A DNA stretch of 60,711 nt from an uncultured Eubacterium sp. (GTDB taxonomy: Bacteria > Bacillota > Clostridia > Lachnospirales > Lachnospiraceae), in NCBI GenBank assembly GCA_910589665.1, contig CAJUTR010000009.1:27500-88210 (forward strand). Reading direction: 5' to 3'. The translations under genes and the position numbers were made by a program. The notes under the pieces were generated by a model. The model saw nothing but the letters and a program-made list of their open reading frames with translations, ran no database searches and was not told the origin of the DNA. Shown here in pieces: positions 6,761 through 14,369 of this stretch (positions are counted from its first letter, which is position 1; each line of letters starts with the position of its first letter).

Positions 6761-9700
6761 TTAATATCTCGGAGCCAGTTCCCTGGAGTAAACATCCGTA
6801 TAGCTCGACTGATACCTTCCAGCCTGTGCAAAGGACCAAAGATAAGTTAGCGCGCTAAGGTTAAACACTTCACTAGAAACGTTCTTTTCGGATTTGGCGC
6901 CATGTGAACCAGTATAACTAACAAGATTATCCGCCCCGAACGTGCGATGCATTTTGACTGAGTTCGCAATCACTGGACCATTGATTTGTAGCTGATTATC
7001 ACAAGTGGCATTGGCATTACGGTTCAAGCTCCGTGTCTCGGTAGTATTGTCTTGCCAACCCCTGCAAGTATCAATATCACCGGTAGCAATTAGCCAGGCA
7101 TCAAGTCGAGTTACGCTTGGGTCGATTGCGATATTACCATCAACGTAGATTACCACCTGCGGCAACTCATAGATATTCTCTTTCTTAGCGCTATCTAGGG
7201 TTACATTGCCATTGATCGTTAGAGTACCGTTAGTCCCGCCCGGATTAAAGTAGAGAATCTGCGTGCCGGCTACACCGCTAGCACCGGAATAGGTCGTCGC
7301 CGATTGATTTGGCACATCGTTTGTGGCGCTGCCCTTGAGATATGCTGAGAGTCGCGTATCGTAAGAAGAATTATAGTTAATCCCCGAGTTTCCAAGCACG
7401 CTGCCGCTCGACTTCAAGCCATCATTGGAGATGGTCAACCAAGCCATATTCCAGTTGTTGCCGCTAACTAGACCAGGCAAACCAGCACCATAAGCCCCAC
7501 TTGAAGCGAAGCGACTTATATTACTACCCGCAACCGCTAGGTTTTCTGCCCAGGAGCCGTAAGTAGTTTTATTACCGTCGTCATTCAATTTTGTAGGCTG
7601 GCCGCTATTCGCATCGTTGTGGCGCGGAGCAGTTGAAGAGACGATCCCTCCACCCGAGAAGATGCTGCCATTCCAAATCGCAAAGTTGGGTTTCTTGGCA
7701 ATGGTACGGCAAGCTGGACTATAGTTGGTCCAATAATCTTTACCATTGACGTGCGTCCAAGTTGCTGCGTCATCGGTAAGATTTTCTGCAGTCTCACCCT
7801 TCACGACCCCCCACCAATAGCCCCACTTATAACCGTAAGAGTTACAATACTTGGCGCCAACGTTATCGGGTACGGCGATATTAATCTGCTTCGTAAACGC
7901 ACCGCTTGAACTTGGAATTTTCTCAACCTTGATCCCAGACAGACCATCGGTGTTTTCTGCCACGCTAAGACCATCGCCGCTAAACTCAGCGCAAGTAGTG
8001 CCGCCAAAACCAATCAGCGCGGCTTTGGACCCGAAGTAGACACATGGGTCACTCGGCTGGTGCGCCATGCCACTGTTCATGGCGGCAGCACTCGCGACAT
8101 CATCCCGCACCACGAAACCGACTGCAGAATAATCCGTTACCCGGCGAGTTGGGACCGACTTGGCTTCGACTTTCCAACCGATATTCGTCTGCTCACCAGC
8201 AAACATTACATCAGCATTGCTGCTACCATTGTTCTTCGGACCGTATGGATCCGGACCACCTTCAGGAGGATTCTCCGGGCGAGTAATCTCGATACAGGCC
8301 TCGGAATCCTCAGAGTCACCATTGGCTTGTGGCGTTCCATAGATCCACTGCGGGCCAATTGACCACGGACCAGTCCAAATTAATTTCTCGGTAATTGGCG
8401 TAGTATAGCTCTTTGGAGTGTATTTAATCTTGTGGCAGACTCTGTAGGTCTTGCCAGGTTCCATACCGGAAATAGTATAGGTATTACTTGCGACTAGCTC
8501 ATTTTGATTCTGAGTGTTCTTATCTATACCAGCTTTGTAGGTACCATTCTCGCTTTTAGAGTTCTCGGCAACTTTACCGGTATCACCAGTTAGCTCATAG
8601 CTAAGGCTCGTAGATGAGCCGACATAGACCCAGTCACCGACGCAAGTTATATTCTCTCCGGAGCCTACGGTGTATGCACAGGAGTCCCAATAGCGCCAAA
8701 TATTTCGATTGCTGTCTTCAACGCTAAAACTCATGTTATGTGAAAGCGTGAACTGCAGGCTGTCGCTATCGGTACTGACTTTGAGACCAACGGCTTTGTC
8801 CCAGTCGGAAGTCTGCTTGCCCGGATCATATCCACCGAGCTGCGAAGAGGCATTGGGAACTTCGACACTGGAGTTGGCCTTAAATTTGTCGGTGGGTTCC
8901 TCTGGTTTGTCGACATGGCTAACATTGACACAAGCCCTGGTGTGTGCACGACCAGCCTCATCTGTCACCCCCTCGCTGTTATTAAACTTAAACTTGGTAG
9001 GCTCTACTGTCATGGTATGGCAATATTCATCGCCAGCATTAACGGTATAGTTGACACTCCCTACCTTTTCCTGTTTATCCGTAGTTTCCTTAGCAGGGAT
9101 TGCCCACAGTGTTTCGCAAGTCCATTTGCCATCACAGGCATCATACTTATCACCTGACTTACCACCTTTTACATCCCAATATAAATCAAGAGTAATCCCT
9201 TTATACTTCTTTGCTTTTTGCTTAACAGCTGCCCAGCCATCACTCGTATTTTTATAGTACTGATTATGCCATATTTGACCGGATATTTGCGAAGTCGAAG
9301 TCTGTACGGAAACCGTCATCGCCGCTGTCTTTTCAAGCGAATTATCGTAATTTTTTGAACCCACATCAGCTCCTGTTTTATCGCCACTTACGCCTGAGAC
9401 GTTAATACTGGAATCGGCTTTTATGGCACCAGTCCTTGGGTCAGGATCTTCATTACCGCAAAACCAAGTCGTATTTTCCCAAGATGTATTTCCATCAAAA
9501 GCTGATCTATAATACTCATAAGCTTCTTTTGCGTCAGTCCAGTCTTTAGTATCAGCCAAAACAGTCGGTCCGACAAACTTATACCAACCGGTTGAATACG
9601 GAGGTTGGACTTGGGCTACATGTACGTTCTTATTGGGGCGATCGAGTACTTGTTTCCCTTGGAAGGAACCATCCCCATTCACCCACTCATACGCTAAAAT

Positions 9701-10003
9701 CCAAATCCCCTCGACATCCTCTTCGGCACAAGTATTCGCCGGTCCACTATAGTTGGCTATAGAAGAGACCTGAGAGAGCGTATAGTATCGCCAAGATACG
9801 CCAAATTCTCCACAGAAAGTAGAATGGCCATTTAATCCTCCGCATGGGGTGCTTGCTGGAGGTTTACCCCCATTCGCGCCGGTTACATTGCCGGCCGATA
9901 CACCATGGGAGAAGAACATTATGCCGCTCAAAACAGCCAACGAGCAAAAAATCGTACTCAATACGCCATATAAAATAGTTTTTCTTACATTAGACACTCT
10001 CAT
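6761..10003 (-). CDS. Large secreted surface protein, Saccharibacteria (TM7)-like
   Basis: A start at 10003 is chosen: AGGAGTG lies seven bases upstream and the ATG overlaps the TGA of the preceding gene (ATGA). The 1080-residue protein has an export signal, many Cys, Gly, Asn, Thr and Trp residues, and a repetitive extracellular middle. From about residue 770 it reads AIWNGSIFSGGGI, then around 944 YELPQVVIYVDGNIAI and DAWLIATGDIDTC, and it ends ELAPRY. I recall these C-terminal patterns from Saccharibacteria surface proteins and not from Firmicutes. No enzyme motif is visible. A role in adhesion or host contact is inference. It is the last gene of a minus-strand operon. Confidence 0.65.
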   Translation of the reverse strand: MRVSNVRKTILYGVLSTIFCSLAVLSGIMFFSHGVSAGNVTGANGGKPPASTPCGGLNGHSTFCGEFGVSWRYYTLSQVSSIANYSGPANTCAEEDVEGIWILAYEWVNGDGSFQGKQVLDRPNKNVHVAQVQPPYSTGWYKFVGPTVLADTKDWTDAKEAYEYYRSAFDGNTSWENTTWFCGNEDPDPRTGAIKADSSINVSGVSGDKTGADVGSKNYDNSLEKTAAMTVSVQTSTSQISGQIWHNQYYKNTSDGWAAVKQKAKKYKGITLDLYWDVKGGKSGDKYDACDGKWTCETLWAIPAKETTDKQEKVGSVNYTVNAGDEYCHTMTVEPTKFKFNNSEGVTDEAGRAHTRACVNVSHVDKPEEPTDKFKANSSVEVPNASSQLGGYDPGKQTSDWDKAVGLKVSTDSDSLQFTLSHNMSFSVEDSNRNIWRYWDSCAYTVGSGENITCVGDWVYVGSSTSLSYELTGDTGKVAENSKSENGTYKAGIDKNTQNQNELVASNTYTISGMEPGKTYRVCHKIKYTPKSYTTPITEKLIWTGPWSIGPQWIYGTPQANGDSEDSEACIEITRPENPPEGGPDPYGPKNNGSSNADVMFAGEQTNIGWKVEAKSVPTRRVTDYSAVGFVVRDDVASAAAMNSGMAHQPSDPCVYFGSKAALIGFGGTTCAEFSGDGLSVAENTDGLSGIKVEKIPSSSGAFTKQINIAVPDNVGAKYCNSYGYKWGYWWGVVKGETAENLTDDAATWTHVNGKDYWTNYSPACRTIAKKPNFAIWNGSIFSGGGIVSSTAPRHNDANSGQPTKLNDDGNKTTYGSWAENLAVAGSNISRFASSGAYGAGLPGLVSGNNWNMAWLTISNDGLKSSGSVLGNSGINYNSSYDTRLSAYLKGSATNDVPNQSATTYSGASGVAGTQILYFNPGGTNGTLTINGNVTLDSAKKENIYELPQVVIYVDGNIAIDPSVTRLDAWLIATGDIDTCRGWQDNTTETRSLNRNANATCDNQLQINGPVIANSVKMHRTFGADNLVSYTGSHGAKSEKNVSSEVFNLSALTYLWSFAQAGRYQSSYTDVYSRELAPRY

Positions 10004-10551
10004 TGCATACACTCCTGTTTACTGCACAGTTGCTGGATTTTTTCTCCTTCAATCCTAAACGCCTCCTGGGCTTTTTCTGTATCTCCATTACTGTCGTAAA
10101 CGGCATACAGAGTTGCATAATATGTTATCTGATCTTGCAAGCTTAACTCATCAAGGTTTATTTCATCAGTGAGACTTATGACCTTGTCATAATCTGAATT
10201 TTGATACGCAAGCACCATCGCCGCAATTCGGATTGAGCCCGCCTGTGCCTCCCCTTGTTTTGACTGTACGGCATTATCTACAGCTTGAGTAACTTTCTCC
10301 ATACCAGCAGCGTTATCGGAGCCATTATCCGAACCTGCATTATATATCTTTTGGAGTTGAGCTACATAATTATTTACTGCCTCATTCCCCATGCCGTCAT
10401 CATTATTTGTGTTGTCGTCCAAAACTAGCGAAGTTGTAGTACCCTCATCATTGGAAGAATGTATTAGAGTAACTACCGCCCATATCGACACGGCGAGGAC
10501 AATAGTACCGAATATGCCAAGAGTAGTATAGAACCATCGGGGTCGCCTCAT
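10000..10551 (-). CDS. Membrane-anchored TPR-like protein
   Basis: 183 residues: a basic N-terminus, one membrane segment at about residues 8-31 (GIFGTIVLAVSIWAVVTLI), a low-complexity Asp/Asn/Gly linker, then helical repeats of TPR type (MVLAYQNSDYDKVISL; ITYYATLYAVYDSNGDTEKA). The helical domain should lie outside the membrane and may scaffold the surface protein encoded next, with which it overlaps by four bases. The only ribosome-site-like sequence before its ATG is the run of ten G on the minus strand, seven bases upstream, so tract length could change its translation. Confidence 0.6.
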   Translation of the reverse strand: MRRPRWFYTTLGIFGTIVLAVSIWAVVTLIHSSNDEGTTTSLVLDDNTNNDDGMGNEAVNNYVAQLQKIYNAGSDNGSDNAAGMEKVTQAVDNAVQSKQGEAQAGSIRIAAMVLAYQNSDYDKVISLTDEINLDELSLQDQITYYATLYAVYDSNGDTEKAQEAFRIEGEKIQQLCSKQECMQ

Positions 10552-10669
10552 TTATAGTCCCCCCCCCCAGTTTATTTGTACAAAATCCGACAGATGCTGC
10601 TGAAGTCATGCCCACAGGCTGTGAATATGGGGCATCTGTGGCGCTCATTTCCTCCTGGAACTCGTTCAT
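10448..10669 (-). CDS. Short leader-type open frame running through a homopolymer
   Basis: ATG at 10669 sits directly after an extended -10 promoter. The first 37 residues (MNEFQEEMSATDAPYSQ...) reach a run of G encoding three glycines; beyond it the frame continues through the start of the next gene to 10448. With one base more or fewer in the tract the frame closes within about six codons, one alternative stopping in an ATGA overlap with the next gene. The product resembles nothing I know. It may be a coupling peptide or the stump of a larger variable gene. Confidence 0.35.
   Translation of the reverse strand: MNEFQEEMSATDAPYSQPVGMTSAASVGFCTNKLGGGTINEATPMVLYYSWHIRYYCPRRVDMGGSYSNTFFQ
10559..10568. 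repeat. Ten-base C/G homopolymer at a gene junction
   Basis: Ten consecutive C on the plus strand lie between the promoter-proximal short frame and the TPR-like gene. Such tracts are slippage-prone and here would alter both reading frame and ribosome-site spacing. Confidence 0.8.
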
Positions 10670-10676
10670 GGTTATG

Positions 10677-10682
10677 ATTATA
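10677..10682 (-). promoter_or_regulatory. Extended -10 promoter of the surface-protein operon
   Basis: TATAAT with an upstream TGC on the minus strand; the -35 is weak. The ATG at 10669 begins eight bases after the -10, so the transcript should be leaderless or nearly so. A 28-base block here differs at one position from that at 761-788. Confidence 0.55.
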
Positions 10683-10724
10683 GCATACTTTATGCTGCAA
10701 ATAGAAAAATAGATTAGCTTAGTT

Positions 10725-10943
10725 GTGGGAATGGTTTCGTTCAACTTTCTCCGTACGGGTCACTACAATCGCTCGGGTGGCAACATTAACGGGCACACTA
10801 CGAGCGGTAACTGGTGGTCTACTACTGCTGGTCTTAGTATGGATGGTCACTACTTGAATACGTTCCCGACGTATGTCGGTCCTCAGTATAGCTATTCCCG
10901 TGGCTACGGTTTTGCCGTTCGCTGTGTGGTACGGGAGGGGTGA
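10725..10943 (+). CDS. Variable lectin-like (FISUMP-type) C-terminal cassette, right copy
   Basis: 72 residues reading NFLRTGHYNRS, NWWSTTAGLS and ending GYGFAVRCVVREG. The ends are identical at DNA level to the left copy (19 bases from TCAACTTTCTCC, 45 bases to the stop and beyond), but only about a third of central residues agree. It lies in opposite orientation to the left copy and directs away from the operon promoter. There is no ribosome site or promoter at its apparent start (10725) and no N-terminal domain, so it looks like a silent or truncated cassette. Confidence 0.55.
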   Translation: MGMVSFNFLRTGHYNRSGGNINGHTTSGNWWSTTAGLSMDGHYLNTFPTYVGPQYSYSRGYGFAVRCVVREG

Positions 10944-11084
10944 GAACGTGTAAACTCATATAAAAATCAGTTAATGCTTTTGGTGCAAAATGGTGCATCG
11001 TGTAAAATCACTCTCAAAACTCCGCTGTCTCTACGGTATAATTCCCTCCTCAACTCCCCATTCATTTACCGCTTCCAATCATAG

Positions 11085-11270
11085 AATAAGGCGTTCACCC
11101 CTATAAATCGGGGCAAACGCCTTATTATTTTGTATCAAACGTGACGTGCTAACTTGCCTATATTGATAGGAACAACAAGCGAAAATAAATAAGCCTACCT
11201 TGTACTTTGCCGAGTCGGGTAGGCTTAAAAACCAATCTGGGAGGTAAACCACTTTGTGGGCGGCTACTCC
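11085..11270. ncRNA. Noncoding block of three hairpins, RNA candidate
   Basis: Between 10944 and 11450 I see no gene. The block holds AATAAGGCGTT/AACGCCTTATT (11085-11126, followed by ATTTTG), AAGCCTACC/GGTAGGCTT (11191-11226) and a nested hairpin with CCAC/GTGG flanked by GAGGT and ACTCC (11241-11270). This could be a small RNA, perhaps antisense, or a set of bidirectional terminators. A 73-codon open frame on the minus strand is not convincing. Confidence 0.3.
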
Positions 11271-11450
11271 TTTTCTATGTTCACTATAGCACATCTTCAA
11301 AAGCTTTTCAAGTAGTTTTCAAATTTTAGATCCAAACCTGCTCCCGTCCATGCCGGACGGGATTTAAAATTACCAAAAGTTACCCGTTGTTCTGCGACAG
11401 CACCTAAAGGTACAATGAAATTACTTTAAAATAGCAAAGGAGGCTGACAC

Positions 11451-12191
11451 ATGATTAAAATTGCGGTTGTGGACGACATGAAAATTGTAACACTGGACAT
11501 AAAACTGATGTTGGAGAGGTATGATTTTGATACAAACATATCAGTTGACGCCTACATTTCGGGAAAAGAACTGCTTGAGAATGCCCAAAAGATTAAATAC
11601 GACATATTGATCACGGACATCGAACTATCGGAGGAACATCAAAAAGTTGAGGAAAACGGGATGTACCTGGCTTCAAAAATTAAGACGATGTATCCGGATA
11701 CGACGATTATTTACATAACAGGGACGATATGTTACAAAGCGGATCTGCTTTTTCACGAACCATTCCGCTACATCCAAAAGCCTATCAAAGAAGACGATAT
11801 TTGCAAAGCGGTAGAGGATGCGATTTACAGGATCGAAAACACGGAAAACAAGCTTCTCTGCATACAGGCCGGAGGGGGGAACACCATGCTTAAGTTAAGC
11901 GAGATTACATATTTTGCGTCAGACAAAAGGAAGATCACTGCACATATGGAAAAAGAAGATGTATCGTTTTATGAAAAAATGAATTATCTTGAAAAAAGGA
12001 TCGGGGAATTGTCAGACCATTTTGTCAGGCCGGGAAAGAGTTATCTAGTGAATCTGCAACGTGTGAGAAAGGTTTCCGGGGAAGAAATTGAATTATACGA
12101 TTCCACAATAATTCCGATTTCGAGAAGATATAAAAAGGATGTGGCTGCTAAATGTGAAAAATTCATACGGTCATTTACTGGTCGGAAATAA
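11451..12191 (+). CDS. LytTR-family response regulator (AgrA-like)
   Basis: 246 residues: receiver domain 1-125 with the acidic pair VVDD, phospho-acceptor Asp56 in DILITDIEL, Thr in YITG and Lys in IQKP, then a LytTR DNA-binding domain at about 145-240 (NTMLKLSEITYFAS; HFVRPGKSYLVNLQRVRKV). Proteins of this kind bind pairs of short direct repeats and control toxins, peptides and surface proteins. No histidine kinase or peptide gene is beside it, so it is an orphan here. AAAGGAGG precedes the start. It may control the accessory operon or answer to a remote kinase. Confidence 0.85.
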   Translation: MIKIAVVDDMKIVTLDIKLMLERYDFDTNISVDAYISGKELLENAQKIKYDILITDIELSEEHQKVEENGMYLASKIKTMYPDTTIIYITGTICYKADLLFHEPFRYIQKPIKEDDICKAVEDAIYRIENTENKLLCIQAGGGNTMLKLSEITYFASDKRKITAHMEKEDVSFYEKMNYLEKRIGELSDHFVRPGKSYLVNLQRVRKVSGEEIELYDSTIIPISRRYKKDVAAKCEKFIRSFTGRK

Positions 12192-12344
12192 ACTAATAAA
12201 TTTATTTGACCATTAAGAAATACCAATTGTTACAAAAAACCTGTAAATAGTTACAACCCCCTTTTATTCGTTTTTGAAATGATGTACAATGGGTAAAAAC
12301 AAATGTACCAATTACAAAATGATTGACGGAGAGGGGATTGATCT

Positions 12345-12509
12345 ATGGACAAAAAGGATCGTGAGTACATAAGCGAGGATGCACGAAAAGATTACAGGGA
12401 AAAAATAATCGAAATAGTGGTAAGAGTCAAGAGCCAAACGGTACTTGAAAGTACATACTCGTTTATTTTAGGACTTTTAAGCGTACAGGAAGAACAGGAG
12501 ACAGATTAG
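12345..12509 (+). CDS. Small hypothetical protein, 54 residues
   Basis: ATG at 12345 with GGAGAGGGG upstream. The product is charged at the start (MDKKDREYISEDARKDY) and ends in an aliphatic segment (TYSFILGLLSVQ). Short proteins like this are common at the edges of integrated elements. Its last codons overlap the bidirectional terminator shared with the repressor gene. Confidence 0.6.
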   Translation: MDKKDREYISEDARKDYREKIIEIVVRVKSQTVLESTYSFILGLLSVQEEQETD

Positions 12510-12524
12510 TTCTGTCCCCTGTTC
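12492..12524. terminator. Bidirectional terminator
   Basis: GAACAGGAGACAGA pairs with TCTGTCCCCTGTTC, with TTTTTT downstream on the plus strand. It serves the 12345-12509 gene and overlaps the 3' end of the repressor gene. Confidence 0.7.
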
Positions 12525-12889
12525 TTCGTTTTTTCAACCATTTTTTCGGCAAGAACGCGTAAGGCCTTCTTGCTGTCTGGATCTAATTCCATGTAGATTT
12601 CAAGCAGATTCTTAATAAATTCATCGTTCCCGCCCTCAATCTGACCGAGATAAAAAGCAAGTTTGTTAGGGATTTCTTTAAGCATTGGTTCGTTCCCGTT
12701 TTTTAACCATTCTTCATTTGCATTACATTTTTCACAAATTAGTTGAATGATCCCGTCTGATGGTGTTCTTCTCCCCGATTCGTAGCTTGATAAATTTGAT
12801 TTAGGTATTCCGAGAAATTTAGCAAAAGATTCTTGTGTTTTACCGTGTTCGGGAATAGATTTTCTTAATTCCTTTATTCTATCTTTCAT
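12506..12889 (-). CDS. Phage repressor, cI-like HTH protein 1
   Basis: The ATG at 12889 has AAGGAGG upstream. The 127-residue product starts with an HTH_3 domain (ESFAKFLGIPKSNLSSYESGRRTPS, about residues 17-45), followed by a helical C-terminal part. No autoprotease motif is visible, so relief of repression would need another signal. It is divergent from the early operon; four TGTACAAAGTA-like sites lie between them. This is the better candidate for the main lysogeny repressor. Confidence 0.8.
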   Translation of the reverse strand: MKDRIKELRKSIPEHGKTQESFAKFLGIPKSNLSSYESGRRTPSDGIIQLICEKCNANEEWLKNGNEPMLKEIPNKLAFYLGQIEGGNDEFIKNLLEIYMELDPDSKKALRVLAEKMVEKTKNRGQN

Positions 12890-12911
12890 GCCAACAACCT
12901 CCTTTAAGATG

Positions 12912-13015
12912 ATTGTACAACACTTTGGAAAAAATATCAATCAAAAATTGTACAAAGTATAAATAGCACTTGACAAAAGATGTACGAAGTATTATTATAA
13001 AATCGTACAAAGTAC
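12912..13015. promoter_or_regulatory. Divergent control region with four repeated operators
   Basis: Sites related to TTGTACAAAGTA occur at about 12914, 12949, 12981 and 13004. The rightward promoter TTGACA (12970-12975), 17 bases, TATTAT (12993-12998) has one operator inside its spacer and one just after the -10, so repressor binding would block it. Confidence 0.7.
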
Positions 13016-13034
13016 AAAAATGGAGGTGAAAAAG

Positions 13035-13223
13035 ATGGCGAATTCATTAAATGCGATATTATCAAAAGACGAGAGTGAAGAAATCAAAGAACTTGTATCA
13101 GTGTTTATTTTACTCTCAAAAGAAGATCGGGCAGTACTATTATCAAATGCTAATGCTTTTAAAGTCCGCAGGGACATAGAAAAGGCAAGAGCAGCCGAAA
13201 ACCGAAAGGAGGCAGCAGTATGA
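13035..13223 (+). CDS. Small early phage protein, 62 residues
   Basis: The ATG at 13035 is preferred to 13020 because GGAGGTG lies between them. Helical, with an acidic N-terminal half and a basic tail rich in Arg, Lys and Ala. It is the first gene after the operator region, the usual place of a Cro or anti-repressor, but no HTH is evident. Confidence 0.6.
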   Translation: MANSLNAILSKDESEEIKELVSVFILLSKEDRAVLLSNANAFKVRRDIEKARAAENRKEAAV

Positions 13224-13657
13224 GCAAATCAGAATTTATTATCTGGTCATGCGAAACCAAAGAACAGATACGTGAACAACATCCAAATTGGAATGATAAG
13301 CAGGTTCGGAAATACTTTTCAGCCGTAAAAGCTATTTTTGAAAGGGAAGGACTCTTTGATCAATCTACAAGGCCTATAAATCAAATAACCACCCCACCCG
13401 ACGGGAGTTGCTGGGAGAAACAAAGAAAGATACCGAAGGAAACGGAAGAGGGTGTAGAAATGGAGAATAAAAAGAATAGAAAAGGAAAATATCAGGAGGT
13501 GACAAATATGATAGAAAAACTTATGACAGAGCAGACAAAGGAAGAGTTTGTTGCGATGATGATTGATTTTGCTGCAAAGAAGCATCTTACTATACAAAAT
13601 GTAGTAGAAGCAACGGGAGAGGTTGTTACTTACATGACGAAGAATGCAGTTATGTAA
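13220..13657 (+). CDS. Early phage protein fused to a repeated small protein
   Basis: This 145-residue frame overlaps the previous stop. Residues 1-50 (SEFIIWSCETKEQIREQHPNWNDKQVR) look like one small protein. Residues 97-145 equal the repeated module also encoded at 14525 and 16162, and its ATG at 13508 has its own AGGAGGTG. The two parts are probably an in-frame junction left by recombination, so the module may also be made separately from 13508. Confidence 0.6.
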   Translation: MSKSEFIIWSCETKEQIREQHPNWNDKQVRKYFSAVKAIFEREGLFDQSTRPINQITTPPDGSCWEKQRKIPKETEEGVEMENKKNRKGKYQEVTNMIEKLMTEQTKEEFVAMMIDFAAKKHLTIQNVVEATGEVVTYMTKNAVM

Positions 13658-13733
13658 GGATATTTATTTTGGGTATTCTTGCACAGCAAAACATAACAGA
13701 AAATTTCATCGGAAAGAAGGAGGAGAAAACAAA

Positions 13734-13871
13734 ATGAGAAGAGTAAAAAGAAGGTATAAGGAAGAACCAATGTCCCAAGGAATCAAGGAAAGGCCAGAAG
13801 GCGGAGCGGAATATTCCATTGATGGTCGCAAAAATCCCCGAACCCTTATCGGGCCGGGGATTTCTCTTTAG
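13734..13871 (+). CDS. Small basic hypothetical protein
   Basis: ATG at 13734 with AAGGAGGAG upstream; 45 residues beginning MRRVKRRYKEE. Its final codons are also a terminator stem, which makes the gene uncertain despite the good ribosome site. No family recognised. Confidence 0.4.
   Translation: MRRVKRRYKEEPMSQGIKERPEGGAEYSIDGRKNPRTLIGPGISL
13832..13863. terminator. Terminator between convergent early genes
   Basis: AAATCCCCG and CGGGGATTT form the stem, with an inner CCC/GGG. It separates the rightward genes from the second repressor gene. Confidence 0.65.
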
Positions 13872-14237
13872 TCATTTTGAAGGAGTTGCAGAAAGTGATT
13901 TTTCTACTTCATCAAGGGAGTCAATGAAGGCAAGAACGGCCTTAATTTGTTCATCACTCATTTTTTCAAGGTGTGCAAGTGCTTTTTGATGAAGTTCAGA
14001 TAGTGATTTGTTTTTGCTTATCTGTTTCAATTTTGGATCCACGCCTTCGAGAACCCATTCAGCATTGTAGCCGTATTTTTCTTCAATCAGGGATGCGAGG
14101 GACTGGGACAAATTTATATCAGGTTTTTTAAGAAGCATAGAAATATAACTTTCCGACACTCCTATTTCAGAAGCAAATTGCTTTTGTTTAAGTTTGTTTT
14201 CCAGCAAAATCAGTTTTATTCGATCACATTGATTCAT
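13872..14237 (-). CDS. Phage repressor, HTH protein 2
   Basis: 121 residues with an N-terminal HTH (KQKQFASEIGVSESYISMLLKK, about 17-38) and a helical C-terminal half ending in a Ser/Thr tail. AAAGGAG precedes the start. It is divergent from the 14300 promoter, so the prophage has a second complete repressor-promoter switch 1.3 kb after the first. It may come from another phage by module exchange or act as a Cro-type antagonist. Confidence 0.75.
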   Translation of the reverse strand: MNQCDRIKLILLENKLKQKQFASEIGVSESYISMLLKKPDINLSQSLASLIEEKYGYNAEWVLEGVDPKLKQISKNKSLSELHQKALAHLEKMSDEQIKAVLAFIDSLDEVEKSLSATPSK

Positions 14238-14299
14238 AAGATTTATCTCCTTTTTGTTTTACAATAACAAAAAAACTTAAACAAGTCAAGAAAAATATG

Positions 14300-14328
14300 T
14301 TGACAAATTAAATCATTTATGATATTCT
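14300..14328 (+). promoter_or_regulatory. Early promoter opposite repressor 2
   Basis: TTGACA (14300-14305), 17 bases, TATTCT (14323-14328). ACTTAAACAAG and TTACAATAACAA lie between it and the repressor start and are candidate operators. Confidence 0.65.
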
Positions 14329-14369
14329 TCAATCAGTAAAGAAGAACTTGAGTGAAAGGAGTGAGTACA

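Noticed and set aside
545..10943. Diversity-generating retroelement (template and variable repeats)
   Set aside because: No reverse transcriptase is visible in the window. The two cassettes differ at all base types and at synonymous sites, not mainly at adenines.
11079..11300. 73-codon gene on the minus strand
   Set aside because: The frame is built from hairpin sequences, has no good ribosome site, and its product looks unlike a protein.
12300..12344. Left attachment site of the prophage at this point
   Set aside because: No cotJC 3' sequence or matching core occurs here, and the adjacent genes to the left do not continue the cotJ operon.
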